Numbered from the stretch's first letter, positions 14,737 to 22,509 are shown. The stretch is DNA of 23,960 bases from an uncultured Aeromonadales bacterium (GCA_902796095.1 CADBNP010000073.1:1-23960), one strand, 5' to 3'. Translations and numbers: made by a program. The notes: a model not told the origin generated them from the letters alone.

Positions 14737-15747
14737 ATGGGTTCTGTAAGAGATTTTTTAATTCCTAGACCAGATATAGAGGTTTCAAAGGACAGTATCT
14801 ACTCTGCAAAGGTTGTTTTGCAGCCTATGGAGAGAGGTTTCGGCCTTACACTCGGTAATGCTCTTCGACGCATTCTTCTGTCTTCAATTGCAGGTTATGC
14901 TGTGACTGAGGTTGAGATTACAGGTGTTGATCACGAATATTCAACCAAGGAAGGTGTGAAGGAAGACATCGAGGTGATTCTTCTTAATCTCAAGGGTATA
15001 GCTGTAAAGCTGTTCGACAAGGATGAGACTACTCTCACTCTTAGCAAAAAGGGAGCGGGACCTGTCTGTGCCGGTGATATTATTCATGGTGATGATGTAT
15101 TCATAGCCAACCCTGATCATGTTATCTGTAATCTGACCAGTGACAAGAGCGAAATTGAGATGCGTCTCAAGGTTGAATACGGTCGCGGTTATCAGCCTGC
15201 ACATACACGCTTACACAATAGTAATAATGATGAAGAAAGACCGATAGGTCGTCTTTTGGTTGATGCTGTTTACAGTCCGATTGTAAGAATAGCCTATGAT
15301 GTTGAATCAGCCCGTGTTGAGCAGAGAACAGATCTGGATAAACTTATTATCGACATAGAGACAAATGGAACTATTGAGCCTGATGAAGCAATTCGCAGTG
15401 CGGCAACCATCCTCTATAATCAGCTTGAACCGTTTGTTGATCTTGGTTCCAAGCCAGCTGCCAAGGAAGTTGTTCCTGCTGAGCCTAAGATCCCTGAGAT
15501 ACTTAAGCGTCCTGTTGATGATCTTGAACTTACCGTACGTTCCGCTAATTGCCTCAAGGCTGAAGCAATTCACTACATCGGTGATCTTGTTCAGCGCACT
15601 GAGGTTGATTTGCTGAGGACTCCTAATCTTGGCAAGAAATCTCTCAGTGAGATTAAAGATGTGCTTGGACAGCGCAATCTGTCTCTTGGTATGCGCATTG
15701 AGGGATGGCCTCCAAAGGATATTGCGGAAAAGGGTAGTTTTAATTAA
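14737..15747 (+). CDS. rpoA: DNA-directed RNA polymerase subunit alpha
   Basis: The alpha dimer is the assembly platform of RNA polymerase and its C-terminal domain binds UP elements and activators. At 336 aa it is slightly longer than E. coli (329). The N-terminal domain has RGFGLTLGNALRRILLSS (about 34-51). After a linker rich in Pro, Ala, Glu and Lys comes the alpha-CTD with LTVRSANCLKAE, where the Arg matches Arg265 of E. coli, and TPNLGKKSLSEIKDVL. It is followed after 32 bases by rplQ. Confidence 0.98.
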   Translation: MGSVRDFLIPRPDIEVSKDSIYSAKVVLQPMERGFGLTLGNALRRILLSSIAGYAVTEVEITGVDHEYSTKEGVKEDIEVILLNLKGIAVKLFDKDETTLTLSKKGAGPVCAGDIIHGDDVFIANPDHVICNLTSDKSEIEMRLKVEYGRGYQPAHTRLHNSNNDEERPIGRLLVDAVYSPIVRIAYDVESARVEQRTDLDKLIIDIETNGTIEPDEAIRSAATILYNQLEPFVDLGSKPAAKEVVPAEPKIPEILKRPVDDLELTVRSANCLKAEAIHYIGDLVQRTEVDLLRTPNLGKKSLSEIKDVLGQRNLSLGMRIEGWPPKDIAEKGSFN

Positions 15748-15779
15748 TTTTTTCAATTCTGAATTAAGAGGTATTAGTC

Positions 15780-16133
15780 ATGCGTCATCGTATGAGTGGA
15801 CGTAAGCTTAACCGGAACAGCAGCAGCAGAAAGGCATTGTTTCGCAGCTTAGCAATCGCTTTAGTAAATTATGAAACGATTAAGACGACACTTCCTAAGG
15901 CAAAGGATCTTCGTTCTGTAGTTGAGCCTTTGATTACATTGGCTAAGGTTGACACTTTGGCAAACCGCCGTCTTGCATTAGCACGTCTCAATGATGAAAA
16001 TGCTGTAAGCAAGCTGTTTAATGAGGTTGGTCCTCGCTTTAAGGAGCGCAACGGTGGTTACACCCGCGTTCTTAAGTGTGGTCTCCGCACTGGCGACAAG
16101 GCTCCTATGGCTTATGTACAGTTGGTAGATTAA
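15780..16133 (+). CDS. rplQ: 50S ribosomal protein L17
   Basis: L17 lies near the tunnel exit. The 117-aa product starts MRHRMSGRKLNRNSSSRKAL, the family hallmark, and is shorter than E. coli L17 (127 aa) because the C-terminal tail is missing after the common end APMAYVQLVD. An AAGAGGTA ribosome-binding site precedes the ATG. It is the last gene of the alpha operon, with a terminator 24 bases downstream. Confidence 0.98.
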   Translation: MRHRMSGRKLNRNSSSRKALFRSLAIALVNYETIKTTLPKAKDLRSVVEPLITLAKVDTLANRRLALARLNDENAVSKLFNEVGPRFKERNGGYTRVLKCGLRTGDKAPMAYVQLVD

Positions 16134-16157
16134 TCGAATATATTTTTGTTTAACCCT

Positions 16158-16183
16158 AAGGCTCCATTTCTGGGGCCTTTTTT
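16158..16183 (+). terminator. Rho-independent terminator of the alpha operon
   Basis: AAGGCTCC (16158-16165) and GGGGCCTT (16172-16179) form an 8-bp stem with one G-U pair and loop ATTTCT, running into six T (16178-16183). Confidence 0.9.
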
Positions 16184-16267
16184 GTCTATCTTGATCCCTG
16201 TCCCTGTTTATTATTCCGAATTTGAATATGATTCAGTCAGCAGAATTTTGAATCTGCGCATTTTATC

Positions 16268-16293
16268 CCTTCAGATAGTATTGTATCTGCAGG
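16268..16293. repeat. Imperfect 26-bp palindrome upstream of the maf-like gene
   Basis: CAGATA (16272-16277) and TATCTG (16284-16289) flank GTATTG. One mismatch further out, CCT (16268-16270) pairs with AGG (16291-16293). No T tract follows, so an operator or an mRNA hairpin in the leader of the next gene is more likely than a terminator. No convincing sigma70 promoter is visible between 16184 and 16375. Confidence 0.4.
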
Positions 16294-16375
16294 ACTTGTT
16301 TCTGATTTTACAGTTATTTTTCTCGGATTTACTCTTTGAGACTTATTTTGTTCCTTTTATATAGTTTTGCTGCAT

Positions 16376-18532
16376 ATGACCGAAAATGATCCTAAATATA
16401 GTTCGTTAATAGATCGTTTGGAATTTCTTAAATCAGATCTGGAAAAGGGGTTGGAATTGCAAAAAATCCAGAATTCTCTGGAAGATCAGGCAAGATCAAG
16501 ATTTGCCGAAAATCTGGAATTATTCAAGACCAATTTTCCTAATATATACAGGTTTTACGCTGATTACAAACCTGCTGGTAAATATAAACTGTTATGTGAC
16601 GAAAATGGTGAGCCAAATCTTCTTGTTGTTAAAAGTGGCGGATTTATTTACGGCAAAAGTCCTTTTGAAGAATGCAGAAAGACAGTTGATGCATTTATGA
16701 ATACTCATTCACCTTTTTTGACTTTGAGTACAATTTCTGTTGAACCGGATACAATTGGTCAGCTTCATTTGCATATACGAAATACGATAAGTAAGGAAGT
16801 TGCCGAAATATGTTCTGTCCCGAGTGATATGAAACAATATGATTCTGTTCCAACTATGTTTATGTTTGGTCTTGGACTGGGACTTCAACTGGGTTATCTT
16901 TATGAAAGAATGACGCCCGTCAATCTTTTTATTGTAGAGCCTGACGAGGAGCTGTTTTACTATTCCCTGTGTGTTTTTGACTACACTTCTCTTCTTGATT
17001 ATATTAAACGCGAACATCTGGGAATCAACTTTTACCTTCTGAAAGACGCAGGGGAGTTTGTTCATAATGTCAACAGTTATCTGATTGATCATGCCGGTTC
17101 AACATTGCCAGAGCTGGCTATGGTAGTTTATAACAGCGATACTTTGAAGACTTTTGTTGAAAAGGCCAGACGTGATTTTGGCACGCTTGTTCATACCAGC
17201 GGATTTTTTGATGACATGATCTTCGGTATTAGTCATTCCATGAATCATGTTCTGAATCATATTCCTGTTTTGAAAAACTGTATGCTGCCGAAAAATATTG
17301 CAGATAAACCTGTAGTTGTTGTTGGTAACGGCCCTTCTTTAGATGAAGATATAGATCTTCTTTTTAAAATTCAGAATCGAATTTTTATTATTGCCTGTGG
17401 TACTGCTTTTTCCGCTTTGTGCAGGAAAAATATCCGCGCTGATATCTACGTTGCGGTAGAGCGTACACTTGATGTGTATGAATCGCTTATGTCCATAACA
17501 GAGCATCGCGAATTTTTGGATGAAACTCTGTGTCTTGCTCTTGATGTTGTTCATCCTAAGGTTTTCAGTCTATTTAAGCACAAGATCATGATTTTGAAAG
17601 GTAATGAACTTATGCCTATCTGGTTGTTTGCCAATAAACTGGCTGATTTTAAGGTTAATCTGATAACCCGTGCTAATCCACTTGTTTCGAATTTAGGACT
17701 TGAGGTTGCGTCAACACTCGGGTTTGAGAAAGTGTATATGTTAGGTATAGATAATGGTGCAGTGGGAGAGAGTACTCATTCAAAATACAGTCTGTATTAC
17801 GATGATGACAGGAAGATTAAAGAGCAGTATCAAAATATGATCCTGGATGATATGCAGCTCGAAATGCCCGGAAATTTTGTACCAAAGGTTAGAACAAATA
17901 TGCTTTTTAAGCTGGCAGCACGTATTATGGAACAGACTGTTCTGGCGTATGAGAAAAATACTAAGTTTTTCAACTGTTCTAATGGTATGAAAATCGAGAA
18001 GTGCATATCACTTCAGTTTGGGGATATAAACTGGGAGGATAGGCCTGTATTGAATAAAGAAATACTGGGCAGACTGCTTCTGTCGGCAGGAACTGTAAAT
18101 ATTGATCTTGATGCAAAAAACGCAATGAACAGATTTCAGATCGATGATTTTAAATCAGTCCTTGATCAGATATATAAAGACTGGGATGAGAAACCTTCAA
18201 CTCGAAGTGAGTTTGTTTTGAGAGAAACACTCCATTCTGGATATCTTAATGAAGTAACAGGAAGTGGTTTGGTTGGAGCCAAGGCTGTTCAGAGTTCGCT
18301 GGCAATGGTTTTCAATTATGTTAATAAGATCCTGTATCATTTTCAAGATGAAAAAAAGAGTGTAGATTTGGCATACAGAACCCTCAGAAAGTATACATTA
18401 AAGTTCTTTACCGGCTCTAAAATTATCTATGAACATACTTTTGATTATGAACTCGGTAAACACAGAGAAGTTTACGATAAAATGATTGAAGAAATAGACA
18501 AATTGCAGTCGGATGAACAGACCTTTTCTTAA
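16376..18532 (+). CDS. Maf-family (DUF115) flagellin glycosyltransferase
   Basis: The 718-aa protein resembles motility accessory factors (Maf), which transfer nonulosonic acids such as pseudaminic or legionaminic acid onto flagellin in the cytoplasm before export. The central MAF/DUF115 domain is marked by VVVVGNGPSLDEDIDLL (313-329), RADIYVAVERTLDVYE (354-369) and the segment TRANPLVSNLGLEVASTLGF (431-450). The N-terminal part starts with a likely coiled helix (about 10-50). No signal peptide or membrane segment is seen. I chose the ATG at 16376; a TTG three codons upstream is possible, and neither has a clear Shine-Dalgarno. The neighbouring flagellin genes on the opposite strand are the likely substrates. 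The sugar donor is unknown, since no sialic-acid-type pathway genes are in the window. Confidence 0.82.
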   Translation: MTENDPKYSSLIDRLEFLKSDLEKGLELQKIQNSLEDQARSRFAENLELFKTNFPNIYRFYADYKPAGKYKLLCDENGEPNLLVVKSGGFIYGKSPFEECRKTVDAFMNTHSPFLTLSTISVEPDTIGQLHLHIRNTISKEVAEICSVPSDMKQYDSVPTMFMFGLGLGLQLGYLYERMTPVNLFIVEPDEELFYYSLCVFDYTSLLDYIKREHLGINFYLLKDAGEFVHNVNSYLIDHAGSTLPELAMVVYNSDTLKTFVEKARRDFGTLVHTSGFFDDMIFGISHSMNHVLNHIPVLKNCMLPKNIADKPVVVVGNGPSLDEDIDLLFKIQNRIFIIACGTAFSALCRKNIRADIYVAVERTLDVYESLMSITEHREFLDETLCLALDVVHPKVFSLFKHKIMILKGNELMPIWLFANKLADFKVNLITRANPLVSNLGLEVASTLGFEKVYMLGIDNGAVGESTHSKYSLYYDDDRKIKEQYQNMILDDMQLEMPGNFVPKVRTNMLFKLAARIMEQTVLAYEKNTKFFNCSNGMKIEKCISLQFGDINWEDRPVLNKEILGRLLLSAGTVNIDLDAKNAMNRFQIDDFKSVLDQIYKDWDEKPSTRSEFVLRETLHSGYLNEVTGSGLVGAKAVQSSLAMVFNYVNKILYHFQDEKKSVDLAYRTLRKYTLKFFTGSKIIYEHTFDYELGKHREVYDKMIEEIDKLQSDEQTFS

Positions 18533-18564
18533 AGGTTTTGTTCGCCTTTTAAGAGGGTAGGCAA

Positions 18565-18607
18565 GGGATCATCTCAGATGACAGCAAGATTGGATGCAGA
18601 TGATCCC
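18565..18607. terminator. Hairpin between convergent genes
   Basis: GGGATCATCT (18565-18574) and AGATGATCCC (18598-18607) form a perfect 10-bp stem with a 23-base loop, between the 3' ends of the maf-like gene and the mini-flagellin gene. On the plus strand a short TTTT follows; on the minus strand there is no T tract. It may act as a bidirectional terminator or mRNA stabiliser. An extra AGATGA copy in the loop (18576-18581) could pair with the left arm instead. Confidence 0.45.
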
Positions 18608-18624
18608 GGAGTTTTACCGTCAGT

Positions 18625-19002
18625 TTAGTCTTCTAAAATTGAAAGTGCATACAGAGTATTCTGGTTAGCCTGAGCCAAAATAGAAGCAGCTCCCTGATTT
18701 TGTAAATTGTTCTGTACCGACTTTACTGCATCAGCCACTGAATTCTTATCTCTGAGATTTAATTCTGAAGATGCAGTTTTGTCTATCTGATCCGACACGG
18801 ATGTTTTGATCTGATTCTTGTTAACACCAAGTGCAGACAGGATGGAACTGAGACTGTCAGTAATATCGACAACTTCTTCTGAAATGCCGGTATTTCTGCT
18901 GTTTTCCGCAGGTCTGTAATCACCGGCTCTGGTTGTCTGAGCAGAGTTGGATGATTTTGACATATCGATCGAACTTACATTTGTATTTATGTAAAGTGCC
19001 AT
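18625..19002 (-). CDS. Mini-flagellin: flagellin ends with a replaced core
   Basis: A 125-aa protein whose first 12 residues (MALYINTNVSSI) match the neighbouring flagellin at 10 of 12 positions. Its last 39 residues align without gaps to the last 39 of that flagellin (16 identical, including SIL.QANQ and ALS.L), the C-terminal D0 helix. The middle (about 13-86) is Ser/Asn/Thr-rich with an amphipathic stretch VVDITDSLSSILSALGV (44-60) and shows no similarity to the flagellin N-terminal D0/D1 helices. The 5' region shares GGCTTAGGAG with the flagellin gene, at the same distance from the ATG. The frame is intact. The type III export region and the polymer-contacting C-helix suggest a secreted filament-associated or regulatory protein, but a truncated duplicate cannot be excluded. 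Confidence 0.7.
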   Translation of the reverse strand: MALYINTNVSSIDMSKSSNSAQTTRAGDYRPAENSRNTGISEEVVDITDSLSSILSALGVNKNQIKTSVSDQIDKTASSELNLRDKNSVADAVKSVQNNLQNQGAASILAQANQNTLYALSILED

Positions 19003-19064
19003 AATAATTTCTCCTAAGCCATAAATTATTGTAGAGCGGATGTTCTACCTTTTCTATTTTTTTA

Positions 19065-19080
19065 TACATATTCCATGCCA
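19065..19080 (-). promoter_or_regulatory. Candidate sigma54-type promoter of the mini-flagellin gene
   Basis: On the minus strand TGGCAT-N5-ATGTA lies about 60 bases before the start codon. The -24 element fits TGGCAC with one change; the -12 element keeps TG but lacks the usual C of TTGCA. It aligns with the motif ahead of the full flagellin gene. A weak 6-bp hairpin (GTAGAG/TTCTAC at 19031-19048) lies in the leader. Confidence 0.35.
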
Positions 19081-19228
19081 TTTATTGAACTGTCTGAATA
19101 TTTAACTGGCTGTTCAAAGGTTGTGATAGTGTCCAGCGTAAACCTGGCAAGCCGGATTTACCAGGATTTAACAAATCTTGCCACTTAGGGAAGCATATTG
19201 TTTCGGGTTGAAAAGTATTCAGAAAAGT

Positions 19229-19252
19229 AAAAAAGGCTGCATGGCAGCCTTT
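19229..19252 (-). terminator. Rho-independent terminator of the flagellin gene
   Basis: On the minus strand AAAGGCTGC and GCAGCCTTT form a 9-bp stem with a 3-base loop, ending in six T (complement of A19229-A19234), 28 bases after the flagellin stop. Confidence 0.88.
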
Positions 19253-19279
19253 GAATTTACAGCTTTAGGATTCACCTCA

Positions 19280-20182
19280 TTACTGTCCCAGCAGTGAAAG
19301 GGCAGTCTGAGGTTTTTGGTTAGCCTGGGTGAGAATGGATGTTGCCGCCTGCTGCAGAATGTTGGTCTGAGTCATTCTGGCCGTTTCTGCGGCGTAGTCA
19401 ACGTCTCTGATTCTGGATCTAGCGTCACTTACATTCTCTATAACATTTTCCTGATTGGATATGGATGATTCCAGTCTGTTCTGTGCGGCACCGAGAGATG
19501 CCCGGTATTTGTCAAGATTCTTAAGGTAAGTATCAACATTGCTGATGGTGTTCTGAGCTGCTGCAAAATCGCTGACATGCAGACCTGCAACAGCACTGGT
19601 TGTTGCGTTGAGATTTGCTGTGTCAACTTTAACAGGGGAACTGTCACCCAATATTTTTGATATTGATTTGTATTCTACGTCTACCGTGTTACCGCCATAG
19701 GCTCCGACCTGAAACCTTATAACTGTAGACGAGCCAACAGTTGTACCGAGATCACTGTTGTCAGTAAAGCAGTATAAATTTTTACCATAGGTTGTATCTC
19801 TGGCAATTCTGCCGATTTCGTTGCAGAGATCCTGAACTTCCTGATCCAGGGCTGTTCTTTCATCAGAACTGTTGGTTCCGTTTGATGACTGAACGGCAAG
19901 GGTACGGATGCGCTGAAGCATATTGGTAACTTCATCCAGGGCTCCCTCTATAACCTGACATACAGATATACCGTCATTGGCATTACGGTTACCCTGAGTG
20001 AGACCGTTGATCTGCGCTGTCATACGGTCTGCTATCTGAAGTCCTGCAGCATCGTCCTTTGCAGAGTTGATTCTGAGACCGGATGAAAGTTTCTGATATG
20101 AACCGTCCAGCTGTCTGGTTGCTTTAGCAAGGTTTCGTTGTCCGTTGATTGAACTTACATTAGTATTTACAAAGAGTGCCAT
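19280..20182 (-). CDS. fliC: Flagellin
   Basis: The filament subunit, exported by the flagellar type III system and assembled under FliD. The 300-aa product has the N-terminal D0/D1 pattern MALFVNTNVSSINGQRNL, KLSSGLRINSAKDDAAGLQI (31-50) and MLQRIRTLAVQSSNGTNS (88-105), a short variable D2 region (about 135-210), and the C-terminal coil SDARSRIRDVDYAAETARM (252-270) with a SLLGQ end. Its start is set at the second of two nearby ATGs because that gives MALFVNTN and suits the AGGAGA site. Three cysteines (75, 120, 138) are unusual for a flagellin. In the D1 innate-receptor region the usual RIRELAVQ reads RIRTLAVQ. Monocistronic, with its own terminator and a sigma54-like promoter. Confidence 0.95.
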   Translation of the reverse strand: MALFVNTNVSSINGQRNLAKATRQLDGSYQKLSSGLRINSAKDDAAGLQIADRMTAQINGLTQGNRNANDGISVCQVIEGALDEVTNMLQRIRTLAVQSSNGTNSSDERTALDQEVQDLCNEIGRIARDTTYGKNLYCFTDNSDLGTTVGSSTVIRFQVGAYGGNTVDVEYKSISKILGDSSPVKVDTANLNATTSAVAGLHVSDFAAAQNTISNVDTYLKNLDKYRASLGAAQNRLESSISNQENVIENVSDARSRIRDVDYAAETARMTQTNILQQAATSILTQANQKPQTALSLLGQ

Positions 20183-20266
20183 AACCATTTTCTCCTAAGC
20201 TATAATGTTTCATTTCAGACTGTGCTGAAGTAAAAAAATAATTGTCTGACTTTGTAAACTCTGTTA

Positions 20267-20282
20267 TTCAATATCCGTGCCA
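20267..20282 (-). promoter_or_regulatory. Candidate sigma54 promoter of the flagellin gene
   Basis: On the minus strand TGGCAC-GGATA-TTGAA has a perfect -24 hexamer and correct spacing; only the -12 TTGCA differs, with A for C. It lies about 85 bases before the start codon. Sigma54-driven flagellins are known in polar flagellates such as Vibrio and Campylobacter. No good sigma28 site was found. Confidence 0.5.
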
Positions 20283-20371
20283 AAAGTTCTGATGTGCCTG
20301 TTTGCTTGTTTTTTTTCATGAATGGCAAAACATTATTCTTTATATCAGTGTTGTTTTGATATGTTATTTTT

Positions 20372-20399
20372 TTGACACGGCATTTGATTGCCGTATGTG
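20372..20399 (+). promoter_or_regulatory. Candidate promoter with operator-like inverted repeat in the spacer
   Basis: A perfect -35 TTGACA (20372-20377) is followed 16 bp later by TATGTG, a poor -10. The spacer contains ACGGCA (20377-20382) and TGCCGT (20389-20394) flanking TTTGAT. A repressor site between -35 and -10 is a common layout. It sits in the divergent region between the flagellin and DHH genes (20183-20717), which is otherwise non-coding. Confidence 0.35.
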
Positions 20400-20594
20400 T
20401 GTAAGACTGTAGATGAACTGTGTTATCCGGGTTTGATAATGAAAAATGGTCTTTACGGGTTTATCTCGACTTCTTGGATATTTTCCGTGCGGCAAATTTA
20501 TTCCTCCGCATTTATGAATGTATATTTATAATTTGATCGCAGTCGTGAAGCTGTACTAACGCTCCTGTAAGTGAGTAAACCTTATTTTGAGATT

Positions 20595-20603
20595 TGATAT
20601 AAT
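20595..20603 (+). promoter_or_regulatory. Extended -10 promoter of the DHH gene
   Basis: TGATATAAT is a perfect extended -10 (TGnTATAAT), which needs little -35 help. Transcription would start near 20610, giving a leader of about 108 nt to the ATG at 20718. This argues against the more upstream ATG at 20607. Confidence 0.6.
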
Positions 20604-20717
20604 TGGATGAGTGCGAGAGGATTATTTGTTATCGAGCTTTGTTCCACCAAAATACAGATTTTAAGCTTTTCTCGTTGTTACCTTTACGTTTTAAAAGAAA
20701 CCTTTGAGGCACTTTCC

Positions 20718-22256
20718 ATGGATTTCAGACTCTCAGATCTGCTTGTGCATGATGACATTGTTATTCAGTGTCACAATATTCCCGATGCCGATACTCTTGC
20801 CGCAGCCTACGGCCTATATTGTTTCTTTTCGCATCATGAAAAAAATGTTCAGATCATTTATGCCGGTGCAAACCCTATCAGCAAGGCCAATATGAAACTC
20901 ATGCTGAGTTTCATGAAGGATGCTTATGTTGAGTTTGTCAATGCCGCGGAGTTTGTATCCAGCGATTTGCTCATCGTGGTGGATGCCCAGTACGGAGCGT
21001 CCAATGTTGATTATATTGAATCGCCGTATGTTGCAATTGTTGATCATCATCAGCCGGACAAGAATAAGAAAGAGGTTGATTATGAATGTATTCTGAGCTC
21101 CTACGGCTCATGTGCCAGCGTGGTATATCAGCTTCTTGTTAATGAAAACTTTCCTATTAATGACGATTCTGACGAGAATGCACTGGCATCCATTCTGTAT
21201 TACGGTCTGTATATGGATACGTCGGAGTTTTCAGAACTGAGACACCCGGCGGATAAGGATGCCAGGGATGAACTGAAGGTAAATAATGATATTTTCCTGC
21301 TCCTGCAGAACAACAATCTGTCCCTGCATGAAATGAAGATTATTGGAGATGCTCTGTCTAATTATTACTATGATGAGACAAACAGGTTTGCTGTAATAGA
21401 GTCTCCGCAGTGCGACCCTAATATTCTTGGTGTGGTGTCAGATTTTGTAATAAGGGTTGCCGGTATTGACTGCTGCGTGGTGTTTTTTTCCTCGGACGAA
21501 GTCATAAAACTGTCGATTCGGACAATTGTAAAGGAGATCAGAGCATCAGATCTGGCCCGGGAACTGACATCCCAGCTGGGTAACGGTGGCGGTCATCTTC
21601 ATAAGGCAGGAGGCAATATAGCTAGGTCTGAATATGAGAAACAGTATCCCGGCAAGAGTGTTGCCGAGTATCTGAAGGAGAGATACTGTCATTTTCTTAA
21701 CTCCTGTGATCTGGTTTACTACAACAAACTCAAACGAACAGACGAATTCGGATTGTACAGCAAGCGCAGACTTGTTGTGGGATATGTTCCTACTCTGGAT
21801 ATTGCCACGGAGGGCACAGAGCTGATTGTCCGTACATTTGAGGGTGATGTAACTGTCAGGGCTTCGAATGAATGCTACATAATGATAGGAATCGAGGGAG
21901 AGCCTTATCCTATAACCAGAAGCAAGTTTTCTAATAAATACGATTTGGATATTCCTATTGATGCACCGTTTGATATTCATGATCAGCAGTATCGCAACAA
22001 GGTAACTAATCTGACCACATATGAAAGATATACGATCACCAGTGAGATTATGCATCGCTGCCGGGCCCGTTCGTACCGGGTGTATGCCAGGAGACTGACA
22101 AAACCTACAAAGGTTTTTACCAGATGGAAATATGACAGTTACATGTACGGTGATATCGGTGACATGCTTGTTATGGTGGAGAATGATCCCGAGGACATAT
22201 ATGTAGTCAAGGGAGATCTGTTTGCCAGAACCTATCAGAAGGTCATGCAGGTGTAA
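20718..22256 (+). CDS. DHH/DHHA1-family phosphoesterase with extra C-terminal region
   Basis: DHH/DHHA1 proteins such as NrnA/RecJ-like enzymes hydrolyse short oligonucleotides, cyclic dinucleotide products or pAp with Mn2+. The 512-aa protein shows motif I HNIPDAD (19-25), Asp89 in VVDA, the DHH triad (109-111), Asp168 in YMDTSEF, and the DHHA1 substrate loop GNGGGHLHKAGG (288-299), so all expected metal ligands are present. After about 340 the protein continues for 170 residues. This part looks like two PGDYG-type units, about 363-410 (FEGDVTVRA...YPITRSKF) and 462-507 (TKPTKVFTRW...GDMLVMV...DLFARTY). The start at 20718 has a GAGG site 9-10 bases upstream; an in-frame ATG at 20607 would add 37 residues that do not resemble the family. 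Substrate unknown. It stands alone, divergent from flagellin. Confidence 0.82.
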   Translation: MDFRLSDLLVHDDIVIQCHNIPDADTLAAAYGLYCFFSHHEKNVQIIYAGANPISKANMKLMLSFMKDAYVEFVNAAEFVSSDLLIVVDAQYGASNVDYIESPYVAIVDHHQPDKNKKEVDYECILSSYGSCASVVYQLLVNENFPINDDSDENALASILYYGLYMDTSEFSELRHPADKDARDELKVNNDIFLLLQNNNLSLHEMKIIGDALSNYYYDETNRFAVIESPQCDPNILGVVSDFVIRVAGIDCCVVFFSSDEVIKLSIRTIVKEIRASDLARELTSQLGNGGGHLHKAGGNIARSEYEKQYPGKSVAEYLKERYCHFLNSCDLVYYNKLKRTDEFGLYSKRRLVVGYVPTLDIATEGTELIVRTFEGDVTVRASNECYIMIGIEGEPYPITRSKFSNKYDLDIPIDAPFDIHDQQYRNKVTNLTTYERYTITSEIMHRCRARSYRVYARRLTKPTKVFTRWKYDSYMYGDIGDMLVMVENDPEDIYVVKGDLFARTYQKVMQV

Positions 22257-22509
22257 AATCTTTTTCAATGTCAGAACAGCGACGCAGAGTTTGCGAGTTA
22301 TGACAGAGGACAACCTGTTTACATTGCCTGCACAGAACTTTTAGCATTTAAACATGTTCTTTATGTCTGAACAATAAGTTGTTGCATTGTTGTGGCACAT
22401 GGAAAAGGAAGAAATCGTTTAATCAGCTGAATACACTGTCACCGGGAACACATTGTTTATGTGCTGTGGCAGACAAAGGTTCTGTGTATGATCGGACCTT
22501 GACTGACAC
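22257..22509. other. Convergent intergenic region, no clear terminator
   Basis: The 253-base gap between the 3' ends of the DHH and chemoreceptor genes holds only weak inverted repeats: CGCA/TGCG in 22280-22300, and a widely spaced GCACAT/ATGTGC pair. None is followed by a T tract. No gene is evident. Confidence 0.4.

Noticed and set aside
16146..16364. 72-codon open frame on the plus strand between rplQ and the maf-like gene
   Set aside because: It overlaps the alpha-operon terminator, is hydrophobic low-complexity from AT-rich DNA, has no Shine-Dalgarno and resembles no family.
20183..20188. Flagellin start two codons upstream (MVMALF)
   Set aside because: Flagellins start MAxxxNTN, and the mini-flagellin with the same leader starts at the equivalent ATG.
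20607..20717. 37-codon N-terminal extension of the DHH protein from an upstream ATG
   Set aside because: The extension starts at or before the transcription start expected from the extended -10 at 20595-20603, lacks a ribosome-binding site and is unlike DHH N-termini.
21546..22313. 255-codon minus-strand frame opposite the DHH gene
   Set aside because: Almost all of it is antisense to a conserved coding region, and its composition looks like a shadow frame.
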